64,000 nt of DNA from Pseudomonas putida (GTDB lineage Bacteria; Pseudomonadota; Gammaproteobacteria; Pseudomonadales; Pseudomonadaceae), in contig NZ_CP029693.1 of NCBI RefSeq assembly GCF_003228315.1, positions 806,001-870,000 on the forward strand, read 5' to 3'. The translations under genes were made by a program, and so were the position numbers. Below are positions 34,757-42,464 of this stretch, in pieces. Every line of letters begins with the position of its first letter. Positions within the stretch are counted from its first letter, which is position 1. The notes under the pieces are model-generated. The model worked only from the letters and a program-made list of their open reading frames with translations, was not told where the DNA came from and did no database searches.

Positions 34757-35439
34757 TGGAGCGCGCGCGGCGCCTGTTGGCGGATGCGGAGCAGGCGCTT
34801 GAGGACGTGGAGCGTCAGGTGCAGGGCTTGGCCGGGCGTGTGCGGCTGGGTGCCTCCACAGGGGCCATCGCACAGTTGATGCCGCAAGCTTTGGAGACGT
34901 TGGGCCAACGCCATCCCGCTATCGATGTGCAGGTCGCGGTGCTCACGTCGCAGGAAACTTTGAAGAAGCTTGCCGAGGGCTCTTTGGAGATCGGTCTGGT
35001 CGCGCTGCCACAGACCCCGGTGAAGGAATTGCGGATCGAGCCATGGCGGCGGGACCCGGTCATGGCCTTCTTGCCGGCTCGCTGGGAATGCCCGGATGTT
35101 GTGACCCCCGGTTGGCTGGCCGCCCAGCCATTAATTCTGAATGACAAAACTACTCGGCTTTCGCGCTTGACCTCGGAGTGGTTCGCCAGTGATGGACGGC
35201 AGCCCACGCCGCGTATTCAACTGAACTACAACGATGCGATCAAAAGCCTAGTGGCGGCCGGTTATGGTGCGACGTTGTTGCCGCATGAAGCCTCCACGCC
35301 ATTGCCCGATACCAGGATCGTCATGCGGCCATTACAGCCCTTATTGTGGCGTCAACTTGGTATTGCCCACCGTGGTGGGGACGTCGAGCGGCCTACGCAA
35401 CATGTGCTGGATGTGTTGTGGGGGTTGAGTGCGGGCTAG
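34757..35439 (+). pseudogene. LysR-type regulator, effector domain only
   Basis: About 226 codons starting directly at the transposon edge: LERARRLLADAEQALEDVER (linker helix), then a LysR substrate-binding domain (VRLGASTGAIAQLMPQALET, LPQTPVKELRIEPWRRDP). The N-terminal HTH of about 65 residues is absent, so it cannot act as a normal regulator. On the left side of the transposon, AGGAGG and ATGAAAGT end exactly at the repeat (28487-28503) and could be the old start, but the HTH codons are not there. Confidence 0.8.
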
Positions 35440-35506
35440 GGCGATGTTGTCAGAGAAAGGACCGCTTTCGACCCGGTCATACGGTGATTGAGGTCCCAGG
35501 CGTCAG

Positions 35507-35626
35507 CTACCGCACCTGAAGCCGTCGTTCATCGCTCCAAAGCCGGTGCCTGTCTCCGTTCGCCCAGGCCAGGGTGTCGTAGTACTTGTGCAGCAGCTCG
35601 GTAATGGCGGCGGTGTCGTCGGTCAT
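35507..35626 (-). pseudogene. Short ORF after the glycosylase, possible truncated gene
   Basis: 39 codons, ATG at 35624-35626 overlapping the glycosylase stop (TCAT on the plus strand). Reads MTDDTAAITELLHKYYDTLA, like the first helix of SnoaL/NTF2-fold proteins, and stops after 39 residues; a full protein would have about 130. Probably cut at the junction with the LysR remnant. Confidence 0.4.
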
Positions 35627-36223
35627 GGGGTTTCCTTGGGGTTGGCGGTGAGGACTGCCTGGACGCGTGCTTGCAGCGCGGGCAGCACGTCTTGTTGGAA
35701 CCAGGGGTTGCGCACCAGCCAGCGATTGTTGCGCGGGCTAGGGTGAGGCAGGGGGAACGCTTGCGGCCAGTGCTCGCGCCAGGCTTCGACCACCCGGGTG
35801 AGCGGCGTCTTGCCAGTACCGAGGTGGTAGTCCATGGCGTAGCTGCCCAGCACGATGACCAGCGACAGGCGCTCGAAACGCTGCATGAAGGCTTCGCGCC
35901 AGGCGGGGGGCGCACTCCGGGCGTAGCGGCAGGTCACCGCTTTTGCCGGTGCCCGGATAACAGAAGCCCATGGGCAGAATGGCGATGCGGGTAGGGTCGT
36001 AGAAGGTGTCGCGGTCCACGCCCAGCCAGGCGCGCAGACGCGCGCCGCTGGCGTCGTCGAAGGGCACGCCTGAGGCATGGACCCGGGCCCCCGGTGCTTG
36101 GCCGGCGATGAGGATGGGCGCACTCGGGTGAAACTGGAAGACCGGCTGCACGCCGTGTGGCAGATGCGGTGCGCAGCGCGTGCAGGCGCGGACGTCGGTC
36201 AGAAAGGCGTCGAGTGTCGGCAT
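35623..36223 (-). pseudogene. Uracil-DNA glycosylase-family gene with one frameshift
   Basis: From the ATG at 36223: MPTLDAFLTDVRACTRCAPH, FHPSAPILIAGQAPGARVHA, IAILPMGFCYPGTGKSGDLP. This is the CxxC and GQAPG pattern of iron-sulfur uracil-DNA glycosylases. At a run of six C (minus strand, around 35910) the frame changes; with five C the reading continues ECAPAWREAFMQRFERLSLV and reaches a stop at 35623, giving about 200 residues. Either a real slip or a sequencing error. Overlaps the next small ORF by ATGA. Confidence 0.75.
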
Positions 36224-36296
36224 GGCGCGCTTCCGGAAAGGGTGGCTCGCGCAGGACGGAGGTGCCATCCTGCGCGAAGCGTAACCCGGCAGCAAG

Positions 36297-36845
36297 TCAG
36301 TGCTGGGTCAGTGTCGGATAGCCCTGGATGAATACGCGGTCGGTCTTGGCCGCCGGCACATGGCAGCCCATGCAGTCGGCTTCGTAGCTGACGGCGACAT
36401 TCTTGGCGGGGGCGTCGGCCTTGAACAGCGCCCAGCCCCAGCCGTCGCCCCACAAGGGGTTGCTGGCGAAACGGCCTTTGGCGTCCTTGACCATCACGAA
36501 CCACACGGCCGCATCGGAACCCCAGACCACAGGGTTGCCAGTGGTCATGGCGCTGGTTTCGAGCTTGCGGATCTCTTTCACCAGCGTGGCGCCGTCCAAG
36601 AACTTGCCGGTCTTGCGGTAGTGCTCGGCCGAGGCCTTTTCGGTGTACACATCGTGCAAGCCGCGAGAGGCGGATTTTTCGTCCAACACCGCATATGAGC
36701 CCAGGTGGACGAAGTTTGTGCGGAAGTCTGTGGGGCGGCTGATGCCGCCCTGGCTGTCCACATAGGGCGAAAAGTCGCCGGCCGTGACGGCCAGTGGCAG
36801 GACGAGGGCGCTGGCGAGCAGAGCGCCGGTGAGTGCGATTTTCAT
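36297..36845 (-). CDS. Cytochrome P460-family c-type haem protein
   Basis: 182 residues. Signal peptide MKIALTGALLASALVLPLAV, then the P460 fold (FRTNFVHLGSYAVLDEKSAS, FLDGATLVKEIRKLE, AAVWFVMVKDAKGRF, GDGWGWALFKADAP) and one haem-binding CMGCH near the C terminus. Periplasmic. Members act on hydroxylamine or bind NO; which applies here cannot be said. It lies 28 bp after the AhpD-like gene on the same strand, probably one operon. Confidence 0.88.
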   Translation of the reverse strand: MKIALTGALLASALVLPLAVTAGDFSPYVDSQGGISRPTDFRTNFVHLGSYAVLDEKSASRGLHDVYTEKASAEHYRKTGKFLDGATLVKEIRKLETSAMTTGNPVVWGSDAAVWFVMVKDAKGRFASNPLWGDGWGWALFKADAPAKNVAVSYEADCMGCHVPAAKTDRVFIQGYPTLTQH

Positions 36846-36872
36846 CGTGTTCTCCTTATATGCCTATGGAGA

Positions 36873-37406
36873 TCAGACGGCGACCACGGGGAAATCCACC
36901 GTGGGGTCGGCGATGTGGTTGGTGTAGTTGGTGAGCGTGTTCAGCGCGACGTTGGCGATCACTTCCAGTATCAGGCCGTCGTCGAGCCCCGCGCGGCGGT
37001 AGTTGGCCATGGCGTCGGCCGACACCACGCCGCGTTGCTCGACCAGCGCGCGGGCAAAGCCGGCGATTGCATCGTCAAGTGCGTTGGCCGCCTGGCCGGT
37101 GCGGGCCGCGGCGATGGCCTCTGCCGACAGTCCGGCACCTTTGCCGATCAGGGTGTGTGCGCTCAGGCAATACTGGCAGCGATTGGCTTGACCGGCAGCG
37201 AGCGCAACGATCTCGCGCTGGGAGGCATTCAGGCGGCCGGTGCCCAGCGTTTCGGACAAGCCGAGGTAGCCATTGAGCGCCGCCGGCGCGTGGGCCAGCG
37301 TGGCGAACAGGTTCGGCACCATGCCAAGCTTGGCTTTGACGGCCTTGAGTGTGGCAGCGGTAGCGGCGTCAGCGGTGTCGATGGTCAGGGGGGCGATTTG
37401 GGTCAT
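36873..37406 (-). CDS. AhpD-like carboxymuconolactone decarboxylase-family protein
   Basis: 177 residues from the ATG at 37406 (MTQIAPLTIDTADAATAATL); the frame is open further but without a better start. The peroxidase-type motif NRCQYCLSAHTLIGKG gives the CxxC and His of AhpD-like alkylhydroperoxidases. Its neighbour is a P460 cytochrome and it is divergent from an AraC regulator 118 bp away, which probably controls both. Confidence 0.85.
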   Translation of the reverse strand: MTQIAPLTIDTADAATAATLKAVKAKLGMVPNLFATLAHAPAALNGYLGLSETLGTGRLNASQREIVALAAGQANRCQYCLSAHTLIGKGAGLSAEAIAAARTGQAANALDDAIAGFARALVEQRGVVSADAMANYRRAGLDDGLILEVIANVALNTLTNYTNHIADPTVDFPVVAV

Positions 37407-37523
37407 GTCTATCTCCGTAGTGGGTGAGGTGCAAGAGCACGTGGGCATGATCGCCCTTTGTTTGGTACGATATGGCACGTAAAGTATCAAATACGTAACC
37501 TATCGTCTTATATGGAGAGTGGA

Positions 37524-38366
37524 ATGGCGGATCGACTGGCCGGCTTGCTCCGGCACTACTCGCTTTCGGCGCGCGTTTTTCACAGCGGCGCCTTCTGTGG
37601 GCAGCATCATTACGCGGCGCCGCATGGCTATATCCATCTGGTGCGGCGCGGCCCGATTACGGCGCGTTCGCCCGTGCATGAAGATCTGCTGGTTACCGAG
37701 CCGAGCCTGCTGTTTTATCCGCGCGTGGCGTCGCATCGTTTTGTCGCCGCCCCCGGCGATACCGCTGAGCGGTTGTGTGCGGAGGTCGACCTGGGCGCTT
37801 CGACGGGCAATCCGTTGGCCATGGCCTTGCCGTCGATGCTGCTGATTCCGTTGGCGGACTTGCCCGGCCTCGGGCCGACGCTAGAGTTGCTGTTTGCCGA
37901 AGCCGAGCGCGACCAGTGCGGTCGGCAGGCCGCCATCGACCGCTTGTGCGAGTTGCTACTGATCCAGTTGCTGCGTTATCTGATGGATGGGCGGCTTGGC
38001 GCCACCGGACTGCTGGCGGGCCTGGCCGACCCGAAACTCGCGCGCGCCATAACCGCCATGCACGATGCGCCGCAGACCGCGTGGTCGCTCGAGGCGCTGG
38101 CGGCGAAGGCGGGCATGTCACGCGCGCGCTTCGCCGCCGCGTTCAAGGACGCGGTGGGCGTCACGCCGGGCGACTATCTGGCCGACTGGCGGATGAACGT
38201 CAGTTGCACCCTGCTCAAGCAGGGGCGGCCGGTGGCGGTGGTGGCCGACCGCGTCGGCTACGGCAGCCCGAACGCTCTGGCGCGCGCCTTCCGCGTGCGC
38301 ATGGGCTGCGCCCCGCGCGACTGGCTGGCGCAGCAGCGCGGTGACGCGGCGCTCAGCGGTTCGTGA
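37524..38366 (+). CDS. AraC-family transcription regulator
   Basis: 280 residues from the ATG at 37524 (MADRLAGLLRHYSLSARVFH), chosen because GGAGAG stands 6 bases before it; the frame is open to 37458. N-terminal cupin-like sensor (AraC_binding_2 look), C-terminal double HTH: WSLEALAAKAGMSRARFAAA and VADRVGYGSPNALARAFRVR. Divergent from the AhpD-like/P460 pair, the likely target. Stop overlaps the OmpA-tail remnant on the other strand. Confidence 0.88.
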   Translation: MADRLAGLLRHYSLSARVFHSGAFCGQHHYAAPHGYIHLVRRGPITARSPVHEDLLVTEPSLLFYPRVASHRFVAAPGDTAERLCAEVDLGASTGNPLAMALPSMLLIPLADLPGLGPTLELLFAEAERDQCGRQAAIDRLCELLLIQLLRYLMDGRLGATGLLAGLADPKLARAITAMHDAPQTAWSLEALAAKAGMSRARFAAAFKDAVGVTPGDYLADWRMNVSCTLLKQGRPVAVVADRVGYGSPNALARAFRVRMGCAPRDWLAQQRGDAALSGS

Positions 38367-38431
38367 GTTTGAGTTCGATTCGCCGGTTCTTGGCGTAGGC
38401 GGCGCCGGTGTTGCGCTCGTCGAGCGGGTGA
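38353..38431 (-). pseudogene. C-terminal tail of an OmpA/MotB-family protein
   Basis: Reverse strand reads PLDERNTGAAYAKNRRIELK then LTNR and a TGA at 38353-38355. This is the end of an OmpA-type peptidoglycan-binding domain (NR-ARNRRIE pattern). The rest was replaced at about 38430 by an IS91-type fragment. Confidence 0.7.
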
Positions 38432-38555
38432 AATTCGCATCACGCCGGAACAACTGGCGGAACTCCAGGTGGCGATCCGTCAACGGCTGGTCAGTCTGTT
38501 CGTGCGGCGCGGCCGGCTGGACAAGGCTGAGTCAGTGGCGCAGGTAGCTGGATGA
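38430..38555 (+). pseudogene. IS91-family transposase fragment
   Basis: 42 codons: EIRITPEQLAELQVAIRQRL then VSLFVRRGRLDKAESVAQVA and a stop. The FVRRG-L-x-x region resembles the late part of Y2 (rolling-circle) IS91/ISCR transposases. Too short for a certain call. Position between an OmpA tail and a class 1 integron end suggests a scar of rolling-circle capture. Confidence 0.4.
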
Positions 38556-38694
38556 CGCTGTCCCGCCCTGAGCCGACGCTCACAGGCGGGGATTTCCAGT
38601 GTCGTCATTGTCGGCTATTGGCCGGCAGCAGCCCGTCGTTGCCTGATGGATCCAACCCCTCCGCTGCTATAGTGCAGTCGGCTTCTGACGTTCA

Positions 38695-38719
38695 GTGCAG
38701 CCGTCTTCTGAAAACGACA
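38695..38719 (-). repeat. Class 1 integron outer repeat (IRi) with 5' conserved segment scrap
   Basis: The reverse complement begins TGTCGTTTTCAGAAGACGGC, the 25-bp IRi of class 1 integrons/Tn402. The adjacent 75 bp (38620-38694) also match the outer 5' conserved segment as I know it. No intI1, attI or cassette is present. Confidence 0.8.
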
Positions 38720-38963
38720 GGTTGAACGCCAAAGAGGGGGCGGGAGCGCTGCAACCGGAGCAGCGTCAGAGCCTCCAGAATCGCCCACACAACGCGGAAG
38801 CTGTCAGTCAGGGGGCAAGCCTACCTTGGCACCAGAAACGCGCCCAGGAGGCCGCAGGGGGCGATTTTGGCCGCTGCAACTGTCCAACCTTGGCCGGGCC
38901 TCGCCGGGCCAAGTGGGGCGGCCTTCGACCAGGGCGGGCCGGCGACCGTCCGTCGGGCATGGA
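38720..38963. other. Spacer between integron scar and the Tn1721-type repeat
   Basis: GC-rich with no supported gene. Readings to 39000 contain no family motif. Probably res-proximal or passenger DNA of a lost Tn21-group transposon. Confidence 0.35.
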
Positions 38964-39001
38964 GGGGACGATAGAGAAAACGGACAAAATCGTACGCTAA
39001 G
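38964..39001 (+). repeat. Left 38-bp inverted repeat, Tn1721 type
   Basis: Starts GGGGACGATAGAGAAAACGG, ends AATCGTACGCTAAG. Confidence 0.85.
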
Positions 39002-39151
39002 CGTGCGGCCTGTCAGGTTGAGGCCCTAGAGGTTGCAGGCGAGTCGTCAGAAAATGCTGGAATCGGCCCTATTCTGACACTGCCCAAGGTTCCGGCCTGA
39101 CGCCCAGTTAGGGCATACCTCAAATTGACACTGCGTATTCCAGAGAACGTG

Positions 39152-39178
39152 ATGACGGAAGGTTGAACCTTCCGTCAT
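39152..39178. repeat. Perfect 27-bp palindrome
   Basis: Arms ATGACGGAAGGTT and AACCTTCCGTCAT around a single G. Downstream of the OsmC gene but without a T run, so not a standard terminator. Could be a protein-binding or structural site. Confidence 0.6.
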
Positions 39179-39230
39179 AGCGCATCTGGTTTGGCCTCCC
39201 GTCAGCCAACCACGGGAAACACTGACTCGA

Positions 39231-39797
39231 TCATTGGAGAATGGTCAGCTTGGCCTTGAGATCAATGGCTCTCGCGAAGTTGTGGTAATTCGGCGATGTT
39301 CGCTGCACCTGCGCGTGCAATGCTTTCAGCGCCGCCGAATCCGCCGACGACTCCATTTCGACCTCATACTCGACCTGGTCGTACCCTGGATTGATCCCAG
39401 GATCGATTCCAAGAAAACCTCTCAGATCGAGGCTTCCCTTCGTGCGGATAGTCAGCGATTGCAACTCGATGTTCATTGCCGCCGCATTTGCCGCGTAGGT
39501 TGCAGTCATGCATGCGTTCAACGCAGCCAGGATCAATTCTTGTGGATTAGCGGCCGTGTCGGTACCGAGCAATTCTGCCGGTTCGTCCGCGTCGATGACA
39601 AAGCCGCGCGCCAAGGCCGTGTCACCTAGTACGAGCGGCATGGTTCGCGCACGCGTCCGGGTGCCACCCTCCCAGGTTGTCACGACGCCGAACGTCGCGA
39701 TGCCTGCGGCGGGCTTTGCTGCGACCTGATCTGCAAACTCACGCAATGCGCCGACGTTGATCCCGTTGCCGGGAGTTCCTTTAATGTTTGTGTTCAT
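39231..39797 (-). CDS. OsmC-family protein with an atypical active site
   Basis: 188 residues from the ATG at 39797 (MNTNIKGTPGNGINVGALRE), which has GGGGGAACG before it; an in-frame ATG at 39812 is less likely. OsmC fold: the first Cys in ELILAALNACMTATYAANAA is kept. At the place of the second Cys (usually CPV) it reads QRTSPNYHNFARA, so the resolving Cys seems replaced by Ser. OsmC/Ohr proteins reduce organic peroxides; with one Cys this activity is doubtful and another role is possible. Last gene of the leftward operon, directly after the SDR gene. Confidence 0.82.
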   Translation of the reverse strand: MNTNIKGTPGNGINVGALREFADQVAAKPAAGIATFGVVTTWEGGTRTRARTMPLVLGDTALARGFVIDADEPAELLGTDTAANPQELILAALNACMTATYAANAAAMNIELQSLTIRTKGSLDLRGFLGIDPGINPGYDQVEYEVEMESSADSAALKALHAQVQRTSPNYHNFARAIDLKAKLTILQ

Positions 39798-39811
39798 TTC
39801 TCGTTCCCCCA

Positions 39812-40588
39812 TTATGTGTTACGCCCGGCCATCACGCCGCCGTCAACGTCCCAGATTGCGCCCGTCACCCATGCTGCCTTGTCCGACAACAGGAAGAGGA
39901 TGACCTCGGCGACGTCTTGTGGCGTCCCAACCCTGCCGATTGGGTGGAAGCTGTTGAATCCCTGTAAGGCGCCATGAACCTCGGCCTTGGGTATGAATCC
40001 CTCGTAAATCGGCGTTTCGACAACCGCCGGAGAAACGGCATTGACCCTGATTTGTTTGGATGCCAGCTCCATCGCAAGGTGCTGGGTCAGCGAATGCAAA
40101 CCTGCTTTTGCCATCGAATACGCGGACGACGGCGTAGCCGCAATCGCCTGCTTGCCCCACATCGAGCCGATGTTCACAATGGCGCCGGGACGCTCGCTGG
40201 CCACGAGATTGGCCACGACTTTTTGTGTGATGAAGAAGAACGCTTTATTCAACGTCAAATATTGTTCGTAATCACTTTCCGTGTGCTCAAGAAACGCCTT
40301 CGGGAAGAACACCCCAGCCGCGTTGACCAGAAGATTGATGTCCTTGTGGTGTTCATCGATGGTATGCAGGAGTCGCTTCACATCTTCGGCTCGCGAGAGA
40401 TCGGCAGTCAGGGCGGTCACGGTGCCCAACGACGACAGCGCCTTGCGGGCCTCTTCGGCCTTGTCTTCACGGTGACCGACGATGACGACGCTTCCGCCTT
40501 GCTCAAGAACCATGCGGGCAGTTTGCAGTCCCATCCCGCTAGTGCCGCCGATGACCAACAACTTCTTGCCATTAAATTCAGTACTCAT
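39812..40588 (-). CDS. Short-chain dehydrogenase/reductase
   Basis: 258 residues from the ATG at 40588 ([20 protein letters not shown]) with AAGGAG upstream. Rossmann motif [15 protein letters not shown] in [11 protein letters not shown], catalytic Ser in [14 protein letters not shown], and [10 protein letters not shown] at the end. NAD(P)-dependent oxidoreductase of unknown substrate. Preceded at 40603-40620 by the second copy of the CTACC-N8-GGTAG operator, so it is probably controlled by the TetR gene upstream. Confidence 0.9.
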   Translation of the reverse strand: MSTEFNGKKLLVIGGTSGMGLQTARMVLEQGGSVVIVGHREDKAEEARKALSSLGTVTALTADLSRAEDVKRLLHTIDEHHKDINLLVNAAGVFFPKAFLEHTESDYEQYLTLNKAFFFITQKVVANLVASERPGAIVNIGSMWGKQAIAATPSSAYSMAKAGLHSLTQHLAMELASKQIRVNAVSPAVVETPIYEGFIPKAEVHGALQGFNSFHPIGRVGTPQDVAEVILFLLSDKAAWVTGAIWDVDGGVMAGRNT

Positions 40589-40602
40589 AATAATCTCCTT
40601 AA

Positions 40603-40620
40603 CTACCAACTAAATGGTAG
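40603..40620. promoter_or_regulatory. TetR operator copy before the SDR gene
   Basis: CTACCAACTAAATGGTAG: inverted CTACC/GGTAG with 8-bp spacer, 14 bp upstream of the SDR start. Nearly equal to 41923-41940. Confidence 0.7.
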
Positions 40621-40647
40621 GGTTGTGTTGCAAAAAAAGTGCCGACC

Positions 40648-41232
40648 TCAGGTCAACACGGTGGAAAGAAAAGTGTTTCCAACTTCGGCCGGTCCGCGTG
40701 ACGACCGCATGCCACGGCCCACCATCATCGAGCCTTCCAACGCGCACAAGAATGCCTCTGCGAGAGCCTCTGGGGTGGAATTCGAGGTGATCAGCGCGGC
40801 ACGCTGACCATCGGCAACGACAAGAGTCAACCAGTCGAGATTGACTTTAAAGAATCGCTCGACCTCGCTCACAACGGCGTCCGGCAGCGAGTCCGACTCG
40901 GCACCCAACATGCCGCAGACACAAAGGCGCCGGTCCTTGGCGAAGGTGCGTTCGAAAAGTGCCGCATACGCAGTTAGCCTGTCAGGCGCTTTCGCATGCT
41001 GCCCTTCGATGCTCAGCAACTCCTCACGAAACCGGTGCGTGTAGCGCTGTGCGACCACGGCCACGAGTTCACCCTTCTTGGGAAAGTGGTGGTGGATACT
41101 TGGTTTTTTGATGCCTACCAACTGGGCCACGTCGTCGTATGAGAAGCCGTTGTAGCCGTGCTGCTGTACCAACCCTTCAGCGGCATCGACCACCCGCTCG
41201 GCGGTCGGCGAGATTTCGGAGAAATGCTTCAT
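40648..41232 (-). CDS. TetR-family regulator with a Cys-x-Cys sensor motif
   Basis: 194 residues. HTH: GYNGFSYDDVAQLVGIKKPS then IHHHFPKKGELV. In the ligand domain DRRLCVCGMLGAESD has two cysteines in a motif common to TetR proteins that respond to electrophiles or oxidants; that role is inferred. It overlaps the cupin gene by 4 bp (ATGA). Both operators (40603, 41923) are within its operon. Confidence 0.87.
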   Translation of the reverse strand: MKHFSEISPTAERVVDAAEGLVQQHGYNGFSYDDVAQLVGIKKPSIHHHFPKKGELVAVVAQRYTHRFREELLSIEGQHAKAPDRLTAYAALFERTFAKDRRLCVCGMLGAESDSLPDAVVSEVERFFKVNLDWLTLVVADGQRAALITSNSTPEALAEAFLCALEGSMMVGRGMRSSRGPAEVGNTFLSTVLT

Positions 41233-41909
41233 GCAAGCGCCTCATTTGATTCGGCGACTGGCAGGTGGCCTGTCTTGACCAGGATGGTGCAGCCTGTATT
41301 GCTGAAGGGACGGTGAGCACTCAAATGCGGACTGCGCATCCATGTGCCGGTAGGGTAGCTTCCGAACTCATCCTCAAAGACGCCTTCCAACACATAGATT
41401 TCTTCACCGCCGTAGTGACGATGCGAATTGAATCGTGTCCCCGGGGCCCAGCGCACCAAAGCCGTATGTTGTGTGTCGAACTCAGAAAGTGGCATCACCG
41501 ACAGACCCGGCACGAGGCCTGGAAACCAGGGGCCGTTACGGGTGTCGACCACGGTGCGTTGGCTGTCGGCTAGATCAAGATGGCGCAGCTTGACGAACAA
41601 CGTGCAACCCGTCGCGGAGCTCGGTGCATGCGAAGAACCTGGTGGATTCTTGATGTAAGTCCCAGGCCCGAAGGTCCCGGATTCGTCGCTGAATTCGCCG
41701 TCCAGGACCAGAATCTCCTCGCCCAAGTCGTGCTTATGATTTTCAAAAGCGGAGCCCGGCGCGTATCGCACGATCGAGGTGGCACGCGCCACTTCGTCGC
41801 CATCACGCTCCAGTAACTGGCGTTGAATCCCGGTCGCTGGCGAATCGACCCACTGTAAGCTTGAAGGCTCGACGACAACACGCTGCGAAAGATCTGAATT
41901 GAGTTTCAT
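41229..41909 (-). CDS. Double-cupin protein (ChrR-like cupin domains)
   Basis: 226 residues with two similar halves, each with the cupin metal motif: FENHKHDLGEEILVLDGEF and FNSHRHYGGEEIYVLEGVFE, followed by GTYIKNPPGSSHAP and GTWMRSPHLSAHRPF. This matches the anti-sigma-factor ChrR cupin family without its zinc N terminus. It may be a metal-dependent enzyme or sensor. First gene of the leftward operon; operator at 41923-41940 directly upstream. Confidence 0.85.
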   Translation of the reverse strand: MKLNSDLSQRVVVEPSSLQWVDSPATGIQRQLLERDGDEVARATSIVRYAPGSAFENHKHDLGEEILVLDGEFSDESGTFGPGTYIKNPPGSSHAPSSATGCTLFVKLRHLDLADSQRTVVDTRNGPWFPGLVPGLSVMPLSEFDTQHTALVRWAPGTRFNSHRHYGGEEIYVLEGVFEDEFGSYPTGTWMRSPHLSAHRPFSNTGCTILVKTGHLPVAESNEALA

Positions 41910-41922
41910 GGCTTTATTTCAT

Positions 41923-41940
41923 CTACCGACTACTTGGTAG
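41923..41940. promoter_or_regulatory. TetR operator copy before the cupin gene
   Basis: CTACCGACTACTTGGTAG, 13 bp before the cupin start. Same arms and spacing as 40603-40620. Confidence 0.7.
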
Positions 41941-42036
41941 GTAAGTTATAAGATCCCGATTTGTTTGTCAAATAGCTTTCGCCATTTTCTTTCATCCATT
42001 GAAAAAACAATGAATTGGTTACAAGAACTCGCGAAG

Positions 42037-42074
42037 CTTAGCGTACGATTTTTTCCGAATTCTCTATCGTCCCC
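42037..42074 (-). repeat. Right 38-bp inverted repeat, Tn1721 type
   Basis: The reverse complement starts GGGGACGATAGAGAATTCGG and ends AATCGTACGCTAAG; partner of 38964-39001. Confidence 0.85.
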
Positions 42075-42464
42075 TATACGGCCCTGGCTATCGGAATGGT
42101 CATAGAGGCAGCTCAGGTCGCTGGGTGTATTGCAGAATTCACCTTGGGGCAAAACCTTCACCCTACTAGGGCAACTCGCTTAGAGATTCTGCTTTGCCCG
42201 ACTGGGATTGCTTTGCTGCTGCCCGCGCAGCATGGCCGGCATTCGTGACAATGGCGCTGTACGGAGCTGGGAATGGCATCCTGACTATCACGGAGCGACT
42301 GTCGAAGGCCAAAGCACCGCGGTTCACCTGGATCATCACTTCGTGCCCAGCGGCTGCCTCAGCGAGAGTTCCCCAAGCACTTCGAACTGATCGAGATCAT
42401 CGAGGCCCGTGCACAGCTCACGCTGGCGGCAGCCTTTCAACAGCACGAGGCCTAGGATCACAGG
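42075..42464. other. Scrambled remnants between the Tn1721-type end and the EamA pseudogene
   Basis: No intact gene. The forward reading about 42212-42290 (ARAAWPAFVTMALYGAGNGI then LTI) resembles a helix of an MFS transporter, and a different frame ends FELIEIIEARAQLTLAAAFQ before a stop at about 42451-42453. Both are pieces of lost genes. Confidence 0.35.

Larger units (their letters stand above)
38964..42074. mobile_element. Transposase-less Tn1721-type element carrying a redox operon
   Basis: 3111 bp between 38-bp inverted repeats 38964-39001 and 42037-42074. Each starts GGGGACGATAGAGAA and ends AAAATCGTACGCTAAG, close to the Tn1721/Tn21-group repeat; they differ at three positions. Inside are only a cupin, a TetR, an SDR and an OsmC gene plus their operators; no tnpA or tnpR. 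A paired GTCAGAA/TTCTGAC block at about 39049-39082 resembles a leftover resolution subsite. Outer pentamers differ (ATGGA, TATAC), so no clean duplication is seen. If a matching transposase is supplied in trans it could still move. Confidence 0.72.

Noticed and set aside
28499..34761. A clean 5-bp target duplication for the Tn5563-like element
   Set aside because: Left flank AAAGT and right flank TGGAG differ.
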